A stretch of DNA of 64,000 nt from Maratus speciosus (taxonomy: Eukaryota > Arthropoda > Arachnida > Araneae > Salticidae), in NCBI GenBank assembly GCA_963932465.1, contig OZ010786.1, forward strand, positions 534,877,073 to 534,941,072. Reading direction: 5' to 3'. Made by a program: the position numbers and the translations under genes. This document shows positions 1 to 10,935 of the stretch, piece by piece. Each line of letters opens with the position of its first letter. Position 1 is the stretch's first letter. Below the pieces are notes generated by a model. That model was not told the DNA's origin, made no database searches, and saw only the letters and a program-made list of their open reading frames with translations.

Positions 1-102
1 ACAGAATTGAAGAGTCTATTTCTTCCGACTTCTTAAACGAAGTATGGGAATAATTGGTCTTTATGTTGGTTATGTGCCGTATAAATAAAGGTGAACATAC
101 TA

Positions 103-466
103 GGTTGAGCAAAAAGTTGTGGGAAATTTGTGAAAATTGCTTTGTTATGCACAAATTAACAACAAAAGCAATAAGGACTATTCTTCAAAGTAAAGACCAT
201 CATAGTCCCCATCTTTCTGCCAGATTCTTGATTTGCTGGAAGAACGAACTTTGACGCCGTACTAGCACCTTCATCCTTATTAATCTCATCGACGACTTTC
301 AGAATCTTTAGATCTTTTCTCCAATAATGCCGGATCAACACACGCAAATTATACTGTTCAATAGACACTTTGGAGCCGAAATTCCTCAACTCCTAACCAG
401 TGATCTTATATAAGATGCAAATTCTGGTAACTATTAGATTATGCTCAAAAACCTTTTTGCTCAACC
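103..466 (-). mobile_element. Internally deleted mini-mariner (364 bp)
   Basis: Ends carry the inverted repeat GGTTGAGCAAAAAG (left, after TA at 101-102; right as its complement ending at 466, where the expected TA is now CA). The minus strand between them begins with a mariner-type N-terminus and finishes with a mariner-type C-terminus, with the catalytic middle missing. At 364 bp it is about a third of a normal mariner. This is a non-autonomous deletion derivative that kept both ends. Confidence 0.7.
178..389 (-). pseudogene. Mariner transposase N-terminus fused to C-terminus (DDD core deleted)
   Basis: ATG at 389. The first ~45 codons contain LRVLIRHYWRKDLK and EINKDEGASTAS, the pattern of the first helix-turn-helix of one mariner subfamily. 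Downstream, in shifted frames, come FFQQIKNLAERW and then DGLYFEE followed by a TAG at 178-180, which resembles the C-terminal tail of mariner transposases (a basic helix and a final acidic YFE). Roughly 280 residues, including all three catalytic Asp, are absent between the two parts. The original reading frame stays open across the junction but in the wrong phase for the tail. It cannot encode an active enzyme; the product, if made, would be a truncated DNA-binding domain. Family assignment is by motif recognition. Confidence 0.6.
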
Positions 467-991
467 CAATATTATATGAAAAGTTATGTTAGTTACCCTT
501 CCATTAGATGTATGATCTGTTGTAAATAGTCTTAATTACACTGTTATAATATACCTTTGAAACTGAGCTATTCTTTTATGAGCAACCTGTGTAGGGAAAC
601 ATGAATCTGATAACAAACCATTGTCAGTTCATCCTTCATCCTCACAACAGTCATTTATATCATTTCCGTTGTTTATAACGTTCACAATTGTTTTAATTAC
701 ATATACTAAATTGCTGTATATATTTTATTAAGTAAAAGGTATTTTTTGTTACATTAATGAGTTGATTACAATGAAAATAATAACAAACTTGCACCAAAAG
801 CTGCAAATATATTCTAAATATTTTAATTAATAAATAATTCTGCCATGGCACATTTCAACAAAGACTGTTAAATCACAGTATTTATTTGCTTTTAAATGTC
901 ACTGCTTTAACAGCATTTTTTTGTAAACTAAAAGCTCTAGCATAAACATAGGTACCTGCATACTAGGCATATACAGATTCTCAAAAACAGT
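467..991. other. AT-rich stretch without recognised features
   Basis: No long open frame, TIR or RNA-like structure was seen between the mini-mariner and the next TIR element. Confidence 0.5.
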
Positions 992-2146
992 TGGGGCATT
1001 CTCACAATCTTTGGACTTTTGAGAAAAAAAAAATCTGGCGAAATTAAACTTGCTAAAATAACATTTTAATCTCATAGACGAATGTCTTAATGATTCAAAA
1101 TAAAGAAAAAATGGTCAGCAGTGAATTTTTATTTATTTAACTGAGGTTTATGTTAAACTTATGAAATGGAAAATTAAACTTTGCGAGTTCAATTTTCATT
1201 AGCATTTTACCACTAAAACTTCTTATTTTCTTCGAAATTTTTACTTGTAATGAATTTTGATAGTACCTACAGGACATTCCAATAAGAAATAATAACAATG
1301 TAGTATTTTTAGTACAAAATTTTGGTATAACATAGTCTTAAAGGGGTATTAATGAAGGGACGGTAAGGTAAAAAAGGGGGACTGTATAGGGAAAAAGTCA
1401 CGAAATAGGAAAAAAAAAAACGGACGGTAAGGAAAATTACCACATATTTTATTCACATCGTGTTAAGACTAAGTGATAGCCACAATGTTCATTGATTTTT
1501 AGAAACAGTTGTTAACATTAGATTAAATTATTATTATTTTATAATTTACTTCGTCAAGTGCAGGACGGTACTTTGGGGACGGTAGGACTACCAATAAAGC
1601 TTGATCTTGAAATTGATATTCAAATGCTGATTTAAATTCTGCAGTAAATTTCTTATCAAAGAATTTTAGACATTCTTTCTCTAGCGTACTTCTACATGAG
1701 ACAAAAGTTGAAAAACATTCTGTGGCTGCATCTGAAGTGATTTTCTGTATACGTTTAGCAAGAGGGGCTGTAAAGATGAAAAACCCAGGGACAGAGTTCA
1801 AAAAATAATATCAACCGTAAAAATGTGTGCAGGTTAATATTTTGCTACATATTTATATAAAACAATTGTGTCAGTTAAAAAAAAAAAGTACATTGAATTA
1901 CTTTTATGGAAACAATTTTATACAGACAGTTTCAAACTTAAAAATCAGCTTCAGGGACACGTGATGGTATATGAGTTTTTCTGGTATTTGGACCCGCAAA
2001 ATAGTCTAAAACTTATTTATCTCGTTAATATTGCTATGCAATCATGCAATGGGGTTTTTCCCAGTATATGAAAAAAAAAACACAAAAAAGTGTATTAAAA
2101 TTATTATTCAGGGACATGAAAGTCAAGAGATTGTGAGAATGCCCCA
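992..2146. mobile_element. TIR element with TGGGGCATTCTC ends (~1.15 kb), unclassified
   Basis: The left end at 992 reads TGGGGCATTCTCACAATCT and the right end carries its complement up to 2146, with one mismatch inside ~25 bp. Inside are repeated short words: GGGACGGTA or GGACGGTA (around 1357, 1421, 1565, 1577) and CAGGGACA (around 1789, 1952, 2110). No transposase domain was recognised. The best open frame (minus, 1523-1801) is of unknown nature. The target duplication is not clear, so the superfamily is left open. Confidence 0.6.
1523..1801 (-). CDS. Unrecognised 92-codon frame inside the 992-2146 element
   Basis: The frame starts with ATG at 1801 and stops at 1523. It has a mid-part rich in Glu/Lys/Phe and Cys (TECFSTFVSCRSTLEKECLK) and no motif that I recognise. 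It lies wholly inside a TIR element, so it may be a remnant of that element's own protein or a chance frame. A 92-codon open frame is only mildly unusual in this window. No function is proposed. Confidence 0.2.
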   Translation of the reverse strand: MNSVPGFFIFTAPLAKRIQKITSDAATECFSTFVSCRSTLEKECLKFFDKKFTAEFKSAFEYQFQDQALLVVLPSPKYRPALDEVNYKIIII

Positions 2147-2444
2147 GTTATTGTCGTAGGTGAAGATTTATCAGCTTAGGTACGGTCCCTTGAATTTGGC
2201 TGTTATTATTTCCAAACAGTTATCCTTCCCAATTTCTTTCTGCGATGAAATAAAGCGAAGATTTCTCTTCGTAAATAATAAACTTGATTAAATATTTATA
2301 TTTCTTTTAAAGCGAGAAATATCTACACAATTTAGATAAAATGCTATCTTATTAGCATCAAACATACCGCTTTAATCAAAAAGTATAGAGTGAAATACGT
2401 TTCCTTATATATAAGTTTGTATAGTACTTATATATAAGTAACCA

Positions 2445-2745
2445 ACATCATAATAATTCAACATAATTTCTTCATAGGTACAATTGATGATGCTGTTAAA
2501 CTCAGAGCTACATCAGACAAAATTGTCCGTACAATTGCATTAACCCAATCACTCCCTAGTCGAATAGTCACAAATAGGTTTTGTAAATTCAGTTTTGGCA
2601 GAATCTTTGAGAGGTTGTCCGTTGCTTCTGAAAATCGCAAGGATGTTCACTACACATTAATGGTTATATGTCGCAATACCAATGGTTTCTACCACTTCGA
2701 AGTGCATCACATTGATGTGAAATTAACTTATAAACGCAATAAATG
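2445..2745 (+). CDS. Candidate orphan exon (no start codon), unknown protein
   Basis: An open frame of about 100 codons runs from just after a TAA to a TGA at 2743-2745. It has no ATG near its beginning, so it would have to be an internal or terminal exon. A pyrimidine-rich tract ending in TTCTTCATAG (to ~2477) is a plausible splice acceptor directly before GTACAATTGATGATGC. The base composition is clearly richer in G+C than the flanks. Readable pieces are IDDAVKLRATSDKIVRTIAL, SFGRIFERLSVASENRKDVH and NGFYHFEVHHIDVK. I do not recognise the family. It could be a real terminal exon of a host gene, a retroposed fragment, or chance. The complementary strand is also partly open. Confidence 0.3.
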
Positions 2746-3229
2746 AATTCATATAATCAATTTTAGAGACATAAAAGGAAAAGCAAAAGCTATTGCTTAT
2801 CGTGGACATAAAAGTTTGCTTGTTTTATTCGAATCTATAAAAATTATGACCTCACTGTCGTATTGTTTGAATTATAATTTGTTCGCTCCAAAAGTAATTA
2901 ACTTGAATTTTGAAGATAACTTAATATAAAAGCTATATTAATATAGGATTGAATTAGAAAAACCACGAGCGGCGGGAAACCCTACACAATATTCAAAGCA
3001 AAAGTATTTAGATGAAACATAAAAGTGTTTATAACTGGTAGTATTTCTGTCTACGTCACAACGTTTTCTATAATTGGTATTGTTGGCTAATATATAACTA
3101 AACTTACAGAAACAAAAACCAAAATATTGCATTGAAATTATTGGGCATATGCAAAAATAAGTTCCAATTTTGGTTAAATTACATGTTTATTTAGAAAGTA
3201 CATGAAAGTGGTACATTAATATAGTGGTA
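2746..3229. other. AT-rich stretch without recognised features
   Basis: Only short open frames of AT-rich composition; nothing supported. Confidence 0.4.
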
Positions 3230-3534
3230 CTGTATTATTGTAGGAATAATGTTTTCTTGTTGCGTTTTTTCTTTTTCTTCATTCAATAATGCTTGCAAAC
3301 ATTCATCTTCAATTTTTTTAGGTCTGTCTTCCCGTTTTGCGTCTTCAACATCGAATAAACCAAATTTATATTGCCTGAACAACTTTCTACACATAGTATT
3401 AGGAAAAGCATATTCACCCTAAAAAGCTTCTTCAAGTAAATGTTGTTTTTCGGGATCGCTTTTCTTTACACCATAAAAGTATAAATATACAAAGCTTCCA
3501 ACAAATGACGATTTTTAGTCCCAAAACTATCCAT
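3230..3534 (-). pseudogene. Mariner transposase N-terminal fragment
   Basis: ATG at 3534 begins MDSFGTKNRHLLEALYIY, after which a one-base shift is needed to continue into GVKKSDPEKQHLLEEAF, a TAG, and then MCRKLFRQYKFGLFDVEDAK, REDRPKKIEDECLQALLNEE. This order matches the paired helix-turn-helix region of mariner transposases, in which a conserved (R/K)WF.(R/K)F...FDVED..R.GRP.K stretch links the two helices. Here the Trp is Leu and the Ser-Gly of the GRP box is Glu-Asp, so it is well decayed. Homology fades near 3235, and neither the catalytic part nor TIRs were found nearby. It is a different mariner lineage from those at 103, 31830 and 44703. Confidence 0.55.
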
Positions 3535-4555
3535 TTTAAATCGAATAAAAAACTATGTTGTTTACACTTTAATCAAATATCTTATACTACGTTTTGAAAG
3601 TTATGATGATCCTTTTGAAAAATATGTATTAAAAGATTCACACAATGCATATAAGAACTCTTACGCCATCTATTAGAAAAACTGAACATAATTTTGTATA
3701 TACCCAATATGTAATTCAATTAAGTAAATTTAGAGAATCTGTTATACAAATTTGGTGCAAAAATAAAATACTAGACATAAAAATAAATATTAGCGTTTAC
3801 ATATATTAGATAATTTAAAAATAACTGAGAGTGACATTGGGGAAAATGTTCTGTATTAAAAGAAATTTTTAGACAATGAAATATACTCATTTAATAAATT
3901 TTCAAAATGTCAGCAAAAGCTTTTTCTTTAAATAATTTGTTATTAGAAGGATTTTTAGAAAACATTATTATATATTTTTTTGCAGTCAGTTTAGTATTTA
4001 TATTATAAGCACTTGCTAAACACTATAATCGTATATCTTTATGTACTTCAGACAAAGTATTACTTTTATTATTTATAAAAATGATATATTTTATTATTCA
4101 TTCATTCTTATATCAACATTAATACATTCTGAAATTTGTAATACTTTTCAATTATTCATTAATAAACTTTATGTAATTTTGGATAAATACAAGAACTTGT
4201 TTTTCAAAAGAAGAATAACCAGGACAAAAGCAACATGAATAATAAATGTTTTAATCTGAATTAGGATTACAAATGGTTATTTTTTAGGCACTGTTGTTTT
4301 AAATTTATTTAATGAAATTTATATCTAACTTTTGTAGTGTATGTTTAAACACAGTTTGTATAAATATGTTTGGATGTTATACGTATCTACTTGAACATTT
4401 AAGGTGCATTAACCGTGGTAGAAATTTTACTTGCTGTTGAACATTTTACCCCTATAGATTTTACCTCCTAGAATTATTAGAATTTTTTGAACTGTTCAGA
4501 TTAATTGTCTTCTAAGAATATGTTAATATTTAATTTCCAATAAGAAACGTATTGA
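3535..4555. other. AT-rich stretch without recognised features
   Basis: Very AT-rich; only chance open frames such as the one at 4041-4238. Confidence 0.4.
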
Positions 4556-5605
4556 ATAAAATTTTCGTTTACTTGCAGATATTGTTATAAATGTGCTGTG
4601 CATAAAACAGAATAAAATATTTGAGTGTGGTTTAAAATAAAATGAATGTTTCTTTTTTAACCTAGAGCTTTTCTTTAGCAATAAAAAATTACAAATAACA
4701 GACAATGCTTTCAGATGCAAAATATTCCTTTTAAGCATTTCCAATTTTACGTTGTACATACATCTGTAAACATAGTTTGTGAAAAACACTTGTTACATTC
4801 TTCTATATATATTTGTTTAATTTAGTAGTTTGTTTTTTTGTAGTTATTATTCCGCATTCTAAATTTAATACTTTCTAACATCAACCCCCCCCCCCCCCTC
4901 CCGCAAATTTTTTCGGATATCTAAATGCAAATATTACCTTTTCATAAAATTAAGGATTTTCTTGTGTGAGTGTCTGTGCGTGCGTGTATGAATGGGATGA
5001 CAATTATTTCCATATTATATATATTGTATATATATTTCTCCTGTAACAATTTTCATGTATTTTTAGGAAAGTAAGATTCGTCTGTAACAATTTAAATTAT
5101 TTCGGAAATTTTTAGTGTTTTTCATTGCGTTTCAAAACGTTCCTAAGAAATAATTTTCGAAAAACTATTAATATGCAAGAGAACGTATATCTCTACTCTT
5201 ACTTAGAATTATTGAAAATGTATGAATTAATTAACGACTATAGAATTTGCTAGTATTTTGTTTGTATTTGGTAAGAAAATTATTAGAAAACTATTCGTTT
5301 ATTTACATGTCATTTTATAAATGTGCCATGCATAAATCAGAATAAAATATTTGAGTTTGGATTGAGATAAAATGTATATTTCTTTTATTTAAAGATATTC
5401 TGTTTTCTTTGGCAAGATAAAAATTTCAAATGGTAGGAAACGCTTGGAGATTGTTATAATATTCCTTTTAAGCGTGTCAATTTCTTCACTTTACACACAT
5501 CCGCACATTTAGTCTGTAAAAAGCACCTGTGACTTCCTTCCATAAATACTTCTTATTTTTTGTGTTTTAGTAGTTGAGAATCTGTATTCCACATATTTAA
5601 CACAT
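4556..5605. repeat. Duplicated ~320-bp segment, period ~730 bp
   Basis: The segment 4556-4872 recurs at 5286-5605 with the same order of words: ATGTGCTGTGCATAAA / ATGTGCCATGCATAAA (4591 and 5321), CAGAATAAAATATTTGAG, ATATTCCTTTTAAGC, and ACATACATCTG / ACACACATCCG. The offset is 730 bp throughout. Identity is moderate with small indels, so the duplication is old. A C-homopolymer lies at 4884-4898 between the copies. Its core motif recurs elsewhere in the window (see findings). Confidence 0.65.
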
Positions 5606-7489
5606 ATTCCACATATATAACATACCTCCACATTTTTTTTTCTCATATTTAAAAACCAAGATTACCTTTTTTAGAAATTACGGATTTTACGCATTTTTGA
5701 GACAAGAAACAAAATTATTTTCTAAATTTATACATACATTATTCCTCTTCAGATTTTCTATCTTTACTAAATGAAGACAAGAAACATTTTATTTTGGTAA
5801 TATTTAAATGAATTTTATTTATTCATTTATATATATTAAGTTAATAATTTACTTGTAAGGTTATGTATGTGGAAATAAGTTGTATTATTTACTGAAATTG
5901 ACGAGTTATTATACAGTTTAAAATATGCAGTACTCTGTGTTCAAGTATTCCACTACTGTTATTAGCAACGGTTATATTAAAATATTATGAATCAATTCTC
6001 ATTGATCAGAATAACCATATATTAAAATTCTGTAATCGTTTTCTAAAAAAGGTTTGAATGAATGGGCAGATTTTTACAGTGTGAAGCAACCATTAAGTGC
6101 ATTTTAAAAGTGTTTTTCTATTGTTAATAACTTTTAAAACGAATGTTAATAATAAATACTAACAAGTTTTTACTAGAAGTATTTTTACACTTATTTTTCT
6201 TTAAAGCACGAAATTGAAAAATGTAGGAAACATTTATATTTTATATTGTAAAAAAAAAAGTGTTAACTAAAGTGTGCTATAATTTATTGGAAAAGAAAGC
6301 AGCATATTTGTTTTAAAAAAGTTATAACATATTAGTTTATCAAAATCTCATAATACATGAAATAGCAAAATCAAACGTAAAAAAGTAATGTTTAAATATT
6401 ATTTCAAAATTATGGTTTACAGTAACATTTTGAAAATTTACAAAAATATAAATTTTATTTCATTCATCCATTTACATAAATTTTGTTAGGCAATTTCCAA
6501 TGTTTTGAAAGTGGAAATGAGCTGTACATACATCATTTGCTGAATTTCATTATTTGTTATATAAACATGTTACATAAAATTTTTATCAGAAAATTTTTTG
6601 AAAGCTGTCCAGTCTAAACAGTCTTTTCTAACACTATCTTAGCTGTCCAGTCTTAACAGCTTAACAGTTTTTTCTAAAGAACGGTTACATGGAATATTAT
6701 GTAGCATTCTCATTGCTCCGAATAGCATTAAATTTCAAATTATGTAATCGTTGTAAGTGTTTACTGATTGGACAGTTTTCTGCTGATGATCAACGATGTA
6801 AAATCAGTAAAACAATCGATGTAAAACATGCAATTAGATTCAAACAATAACGGTAAAAAATAGTTGTTGGTTACTCAAAAGTCTAAAGCGCCCTCTATCG
6901 GCATTTTTTGAACTGTATCTTTAAAATTTATTTTCAAGAAAATACTGATATAAAAAACAGTTTTAGTGTAAACCGCAAAAGAATCGATCAATTTTTCCGT
7001 TTTTTATAATCATTTGAAATTTTGTGCCCTAAACTTTAAGGGCGCCTATCTCCTTCGGAATACGTTTGGGGCCCTTGGTTTCCTATTTACTATTACTCGT
7101 CTTGATGTGTTCTATCACCCCGTAGCATATGTACCATGAGTTTAGGGACACCCTGTGTACTATAAATCACCTTCTTTTCTTCGAAAAGTTTAACTGGTTT
7201 AATTCCCTTACTGCTCAGGAACGCATTCCTTTCTTTATCGAAGTGCGCTTGAAGACAAAGGGATGGAAATGCTACCACAAGCCGCCAAATCTCCATTTGA
7301 GGGAACATGCCAAAGAAACCTTTCTAATATTACTTTAAATGGGCATTTTTGCTTCGTGTTGGGAATACATCTTTAGTTGAAATGTTGACTTTAAATATTC
7401 ACTGTACTTGTAAAATCTAAAGAATTTATTTCTTTCCTTAGTCTAAAAACCATAAATTCTCTTTAAAGAAATCTACAAAAAATGAAATG

Positions 7490-7520
<31 letters not shown>

Positions 7521-8717
7521 CGTTCTGAAAAAAAATATATATATATATTAGATTCCATACTATTAAGTTTTCACTATAAAATGTATTTTTTTAAATAGTT
7601 TATAAATACTTTGCGGAAAAAAACCCCAATAAATTTCTTTCTGCAACGGGAGCGCATGGGTTTAATGGGTTCATCAATTATAACGTGTTAAAATAAAAAT
7701 AAGTACATTTAAATAAAAAATGTGCTTAATATTTTCAGTTCTTTTAACTACGAAAGTTAAAAACGTCGATTAAATATTTTAATATCACATTCATCGTCAC
7801 AAACAAAGATATAGGGAAAAAAAATTCTATTATATCCCTTCAATAAAACTTTATTTCGACATATACAACATGGATAAAATTTCCTGATTAGTAAGAAATA
7901 AAATTAATATGTATTTCTTAAAATCAGTAGGAGTTTACTTGAAAGAAAAAAAAATGTCAAATAGTAGATAACAATACATGTTTTGTAATATTTTAGAGTG
8001 CAGTGTTTTTTATTTATACGCGTCTGTAAATTTACTCCGTGCACTGAATTCGCGATATTCATCGATAACAAATGTTTTTGACTTTATCTTTTTTATAATT
8101 GAAATTCTGCTTGTGTATTTTATCCCCTCATTCCGCTTATAATATGCAGATGTTAGGATAAGCAATAAATGTACTATGCATAAAGAAACAAACAACAAAT
8201 ATATACGAATTTCTTTGAGTAACTATATCTATGTATATATATTCTTAATATTTATTCATCTTAAGAAAATTCCGCAATATTTTTATATAAATCGGAAAAA
8301 TAATAATTTAACTAATAATAACTTTACCTCTCTTTTTTTACAATTTTTGAAGTTTAAGAATCTTCCACAAGACTTTATTATAAATAAAAATTATATTTCT
8401 ATCAAGAATAGCAAAACAATAGCAAAAACTACGAGATGTAAAATATTATTTTTTAATTTTAACCTTAGTTGTGTATATTTTCTAAGCTTAATTTTCCGTA
8501 ATATTTTTATATAAATCGGAAAGATACTTTTCCAAAAAAAGAAAGAAAAAATTCAAATAGTAGCAAAAAAAAACTGCGAGATGAACAACATTGATTTTAA
8601 ATGCATGGCGTTTTTGTTATACACATTTCTGCGAAATTATTTTGTGAAGGTTGAACATTCTTGTGTGTCTCATAAAAAGACGTAACAATAAATCATTTAC
8701 AAAATTCTTTGATAAAT

Positions 8718-8719
<2 letters not shown>
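5606..8719. other. AT-rich stretch, short repeats only
   Basis: No gene or terminal inverted repeat was supported. (TA)n runs occur near 7490-7515. The segment 7030-7330 is richer in G+C and has overlapping open frames on both strands (7129-7338 plus; 7093-7308 minus), but no recognisable domain. A ~230-bp direct duplication lies inside this stretch (see separate entry). Confidence 0.4.
8268..8528. repeat. Direct duplication, period ~228 bp
   Basis: The word TAATATTTTTATATAAATCG followed by GAAA occurs near 8272-8296 (with CAATATT) and again near 8498-8524, preceded in both copies by a TTCCG. The 112-codon plus-strand frame at 8176-8514 lies over this AT-rich repeat and is most likely chance. 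Confidence 0.45.

Positions 8720-8768
<49 letters not shown>
8720..8768. repeat. Poly-T tract (49 nt)
   Basis: Uninterrupted T run. It could be the A-tail of a minus-strand retroposon, but no body was recognised to its left. Confidence 0.9.
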
Positions 8769-8771
<3 letters not shown>

Positions 8772-9259
8772 TTAGATTTAAAAAAAAATACTATTTGATT
8801 TTGATTGTTATTACACTTTCTATTTAACTTAAACTTTTTTTGTATATGAAAACGGAATTTTGCAATTTTTTAACATTATCCTGATATGCTATAATTGTAA
8901 AAAATATGTACAATGATGCGCTTTCGATGATAACACAGCATTAGATGTGTCTTCTAGCACTGGGTAATACACTATGTATTGTGTAATCCGGCATTATCCC
9001 ACTATTTGCGTTATTCCGTCCATAAAGAAATTACAGCCATGTTGTGAAATGGAATTCATTTGATACAAGAATATTTTGACATATATTTTCTAAAAAAAAA
9101 AATGTGATGAACACTGAAATTAAAATTATATAAAATAATACCCATAAACTGATTAATGTATATAATTAACTGCGTTAGGAGTAAGGTCTGACATAAAACA
9201 AATAGCATAAGTTGATATAACATTAAAGTAACTTTATTCTTATACATTAGGGTAAGGAG

Positions 9260-9504
9260 CAGTGGCGTGGCGTCCGGTCATCGCTGGATGCGGCGATGAC
9301 CAAACAATATTTTAAAACTCTTAATAAGCTTTTAAAACTCTACGATCCAGTTTTAGCGGAACATTTGGAGTTCATGTATAAGTGAAGGAAAGATTTAAAG
9401 TTTCTTTTTTGAACATTCAACCATTGAATTTTAGAGTTAATAATTTTTCACCACAAACTTAAATAATTGCGATGACCACCGAAAATTTTCACGCCACGCC
9501 ACTG
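9260..9504. mobile_element. hAT-type MITE (245 bp) with perfect 8-bp TSD
   Basis: The 8-bp direct repeat GTAAGGAG flanks the element exactly (9252-9259 and 9505-9512). The ends are inverted: CAGTGGCGTGGCGT at the left and its complement ACGCCACGCCACTG at the right, followed inside by GGTCATCGC and its complement GCGATGACC. An 8-bp target duplication with CAGTGGCG-type termini is the signature of the hAT superfamily. There is no coding capacity, so it is a non-autonomous element mobilised in trans. The intact TSD suggests fairly recent insertion. Confidence 0.88.
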
Positions 9505-9597
9505 GTAAGGAGTGACCTAGAAATTGAGACTAGATACACGAGTAATTGTTTTTCATGAAAGAGAGAAATTTATCGCACAAATAACAAAGTCAATTGT

Positions 9598-9965
9598 CAG
9601 GTGGACTGGGAGTGCAGCGGTAGTAAGACTTGTGTTTGCAGCCCTGCCTTTCCCACATGAGTGAACCAGACTTATACTTATGACATACCGTGCATAGTTC
9701 ATCACATACCACCGTATCTTCCAACAGATTGACATTACACAATTGATTTATAGAAAAATAGTCCTCGGTGTCACTCGTCTTAATGGTTTTGTTTACCACT
9801 TCTCTTCAAAGTGTGAGCGTTTCGTTGAGCCATTCACTGCCATGGTTGTGATTTCTCTTACGACATCATTTACGTTTTCAAAAATACTTACCAAGTCACG
9901 CCGTCCCAACACCTCAAATTTTAGCTTTCTGCACAACTATGTTGTAGACAAGTTACTAGTATACG
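9598..9965 (-). pseudogene. Decayed Cys-rich reading frame, unknown protein
   Basis: Two minus-strand frames join through a single one-base shift near 9800. The upstream part reads LCRKLKFEVLGRRDLVSIFE and then DVVREITTMAVNGSTKRSHF. The downstream part reads VNKTIKTSDTEDYFS, followed by a Cys-rich stretch with VVCDELCTVCHKYKSG and later GCKHKSYYRC, ending at a TGA. The composition is protein-like and richer in G+C than the flanks. The Cys spacing (C-x3-C-x2-C ... C ... C) could bind zinc, but no known finger is matched. I do not recognise the family. It immediately follows the hAT-type MITE, which appears to have inserted just downstream of it. Confidence 0.35.
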
Positions 9966-10854
9966 AGATAAAATCTAACGGTGGAATCAAAATATAATAA
10001 AAAACTAACTAACACTGAAATGTGAAAAAAAAGCCAAATAATAAGTTAAAATTCTGGTAAATGGTTTTGGTGTGGAAAATATTTGAAAACATAAGTTTAC
10101 AGAATTAAAACTACACGCGCATAGCTCACTGTTCTCTCAAGATAGGGTATGATGATCGTCGTCCCTCAAAATTAAGCGTTTTGTTTTCAAAATATCGATA
10201 TCCACATAGTTGTGATACATACCACCCCATTATTCCCTACAAAAATCTATTAAATTATCAATTGTTTTAAATAAAGTTATTGTTACTGCTAATATGTGCG
10301 AAGTCTTTCGTGTAGTGATGCATGTGATTATGAAATTTATTCACACCACCTAATACATTCAAAGAAAAGGGAAAAACTTAATATCACAGTAGGAAAAGAC
10401 ATTTCCAATAATTATTAATATATGTCAGTGCTTTAACGGCATTCTTTTTGTATTTTGCAAATGAACGACAAATTGTATGGATTTTACAATCCATGAAAAA
10501 CATTTAGTGCACTTCATTGATTTCGATATGTTTTGAACATTGTATGATCTGTAAATTGCCCACCAAATTATTTTTCCTCATATATCCATTTGTGTGTCAC
10601 TGTAAACAAACTGTTAATGCGACATATTCCATTCTTGAGAATGTATGTCGTAATCCATCTAAATTAAGTATAGTAACCACATTATGTTTCAATTATCGTA
10701 CAATCAATAAGATACAACGCAAAAGTTTTTTACCCATAGACCGCGCTTTAACGCTATCCATTTGTAGGGCCCTGTAAACAAATTATAAATGCTAAACGCT
10801 TTATTTTCCTCACTGAACATTCTATAGTAATATGGATTGTAATTTTTCAAAAGA
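9966..10854. other. AT-rich stretch with one strong hairpin
   Basis: No gene recognised. A self-complementary segment near 10620-10650 (CGACATA...TATGTCG enclosing CATTCT...AGAATG) would form a hairpin. Confidence 0.4.
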
Positions 10855-10935
10855 GGTTATGATTCGAACCAGTAACTTTTGGTGTAAGCTTCCAACGCTC
10901 TTCCAATTGAACACTCCTGGACAAATATGGGAGTC
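10855..10935 (-). repeat. tRNA-derived SINE-like fragment
   Basis: Read on the minus strand, the segment has an A-box-like TTCAATTGGAAGAGCGTTGG and, at normal spacing, the B-box-like GGTTCGAATC. Acceptor-stem pairing is poor and the anticodon arm is irregular, so this is not a functional tRNA. Such internal RNA polymerase III promoter pairs are typical of tRNA-derived SINEs. Confidence 0.5.

Noticed and set aside
7093..7338. Overlapping open frames on both strands in a G+C-richer patch, with GGGACACCCTGTGTAC resembling a transposon end
   Set aside because: No matching second terminus and no recognisable domain in either frame; left as unclassified sequence.
8176..8514. 112-codon plus-strand open frame
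   Set aside because: Asn/Ile/Phe/Lys-rich translation of very AT-rich DNA lying over a direct repeat; no domain, no start context, no G+C rise.
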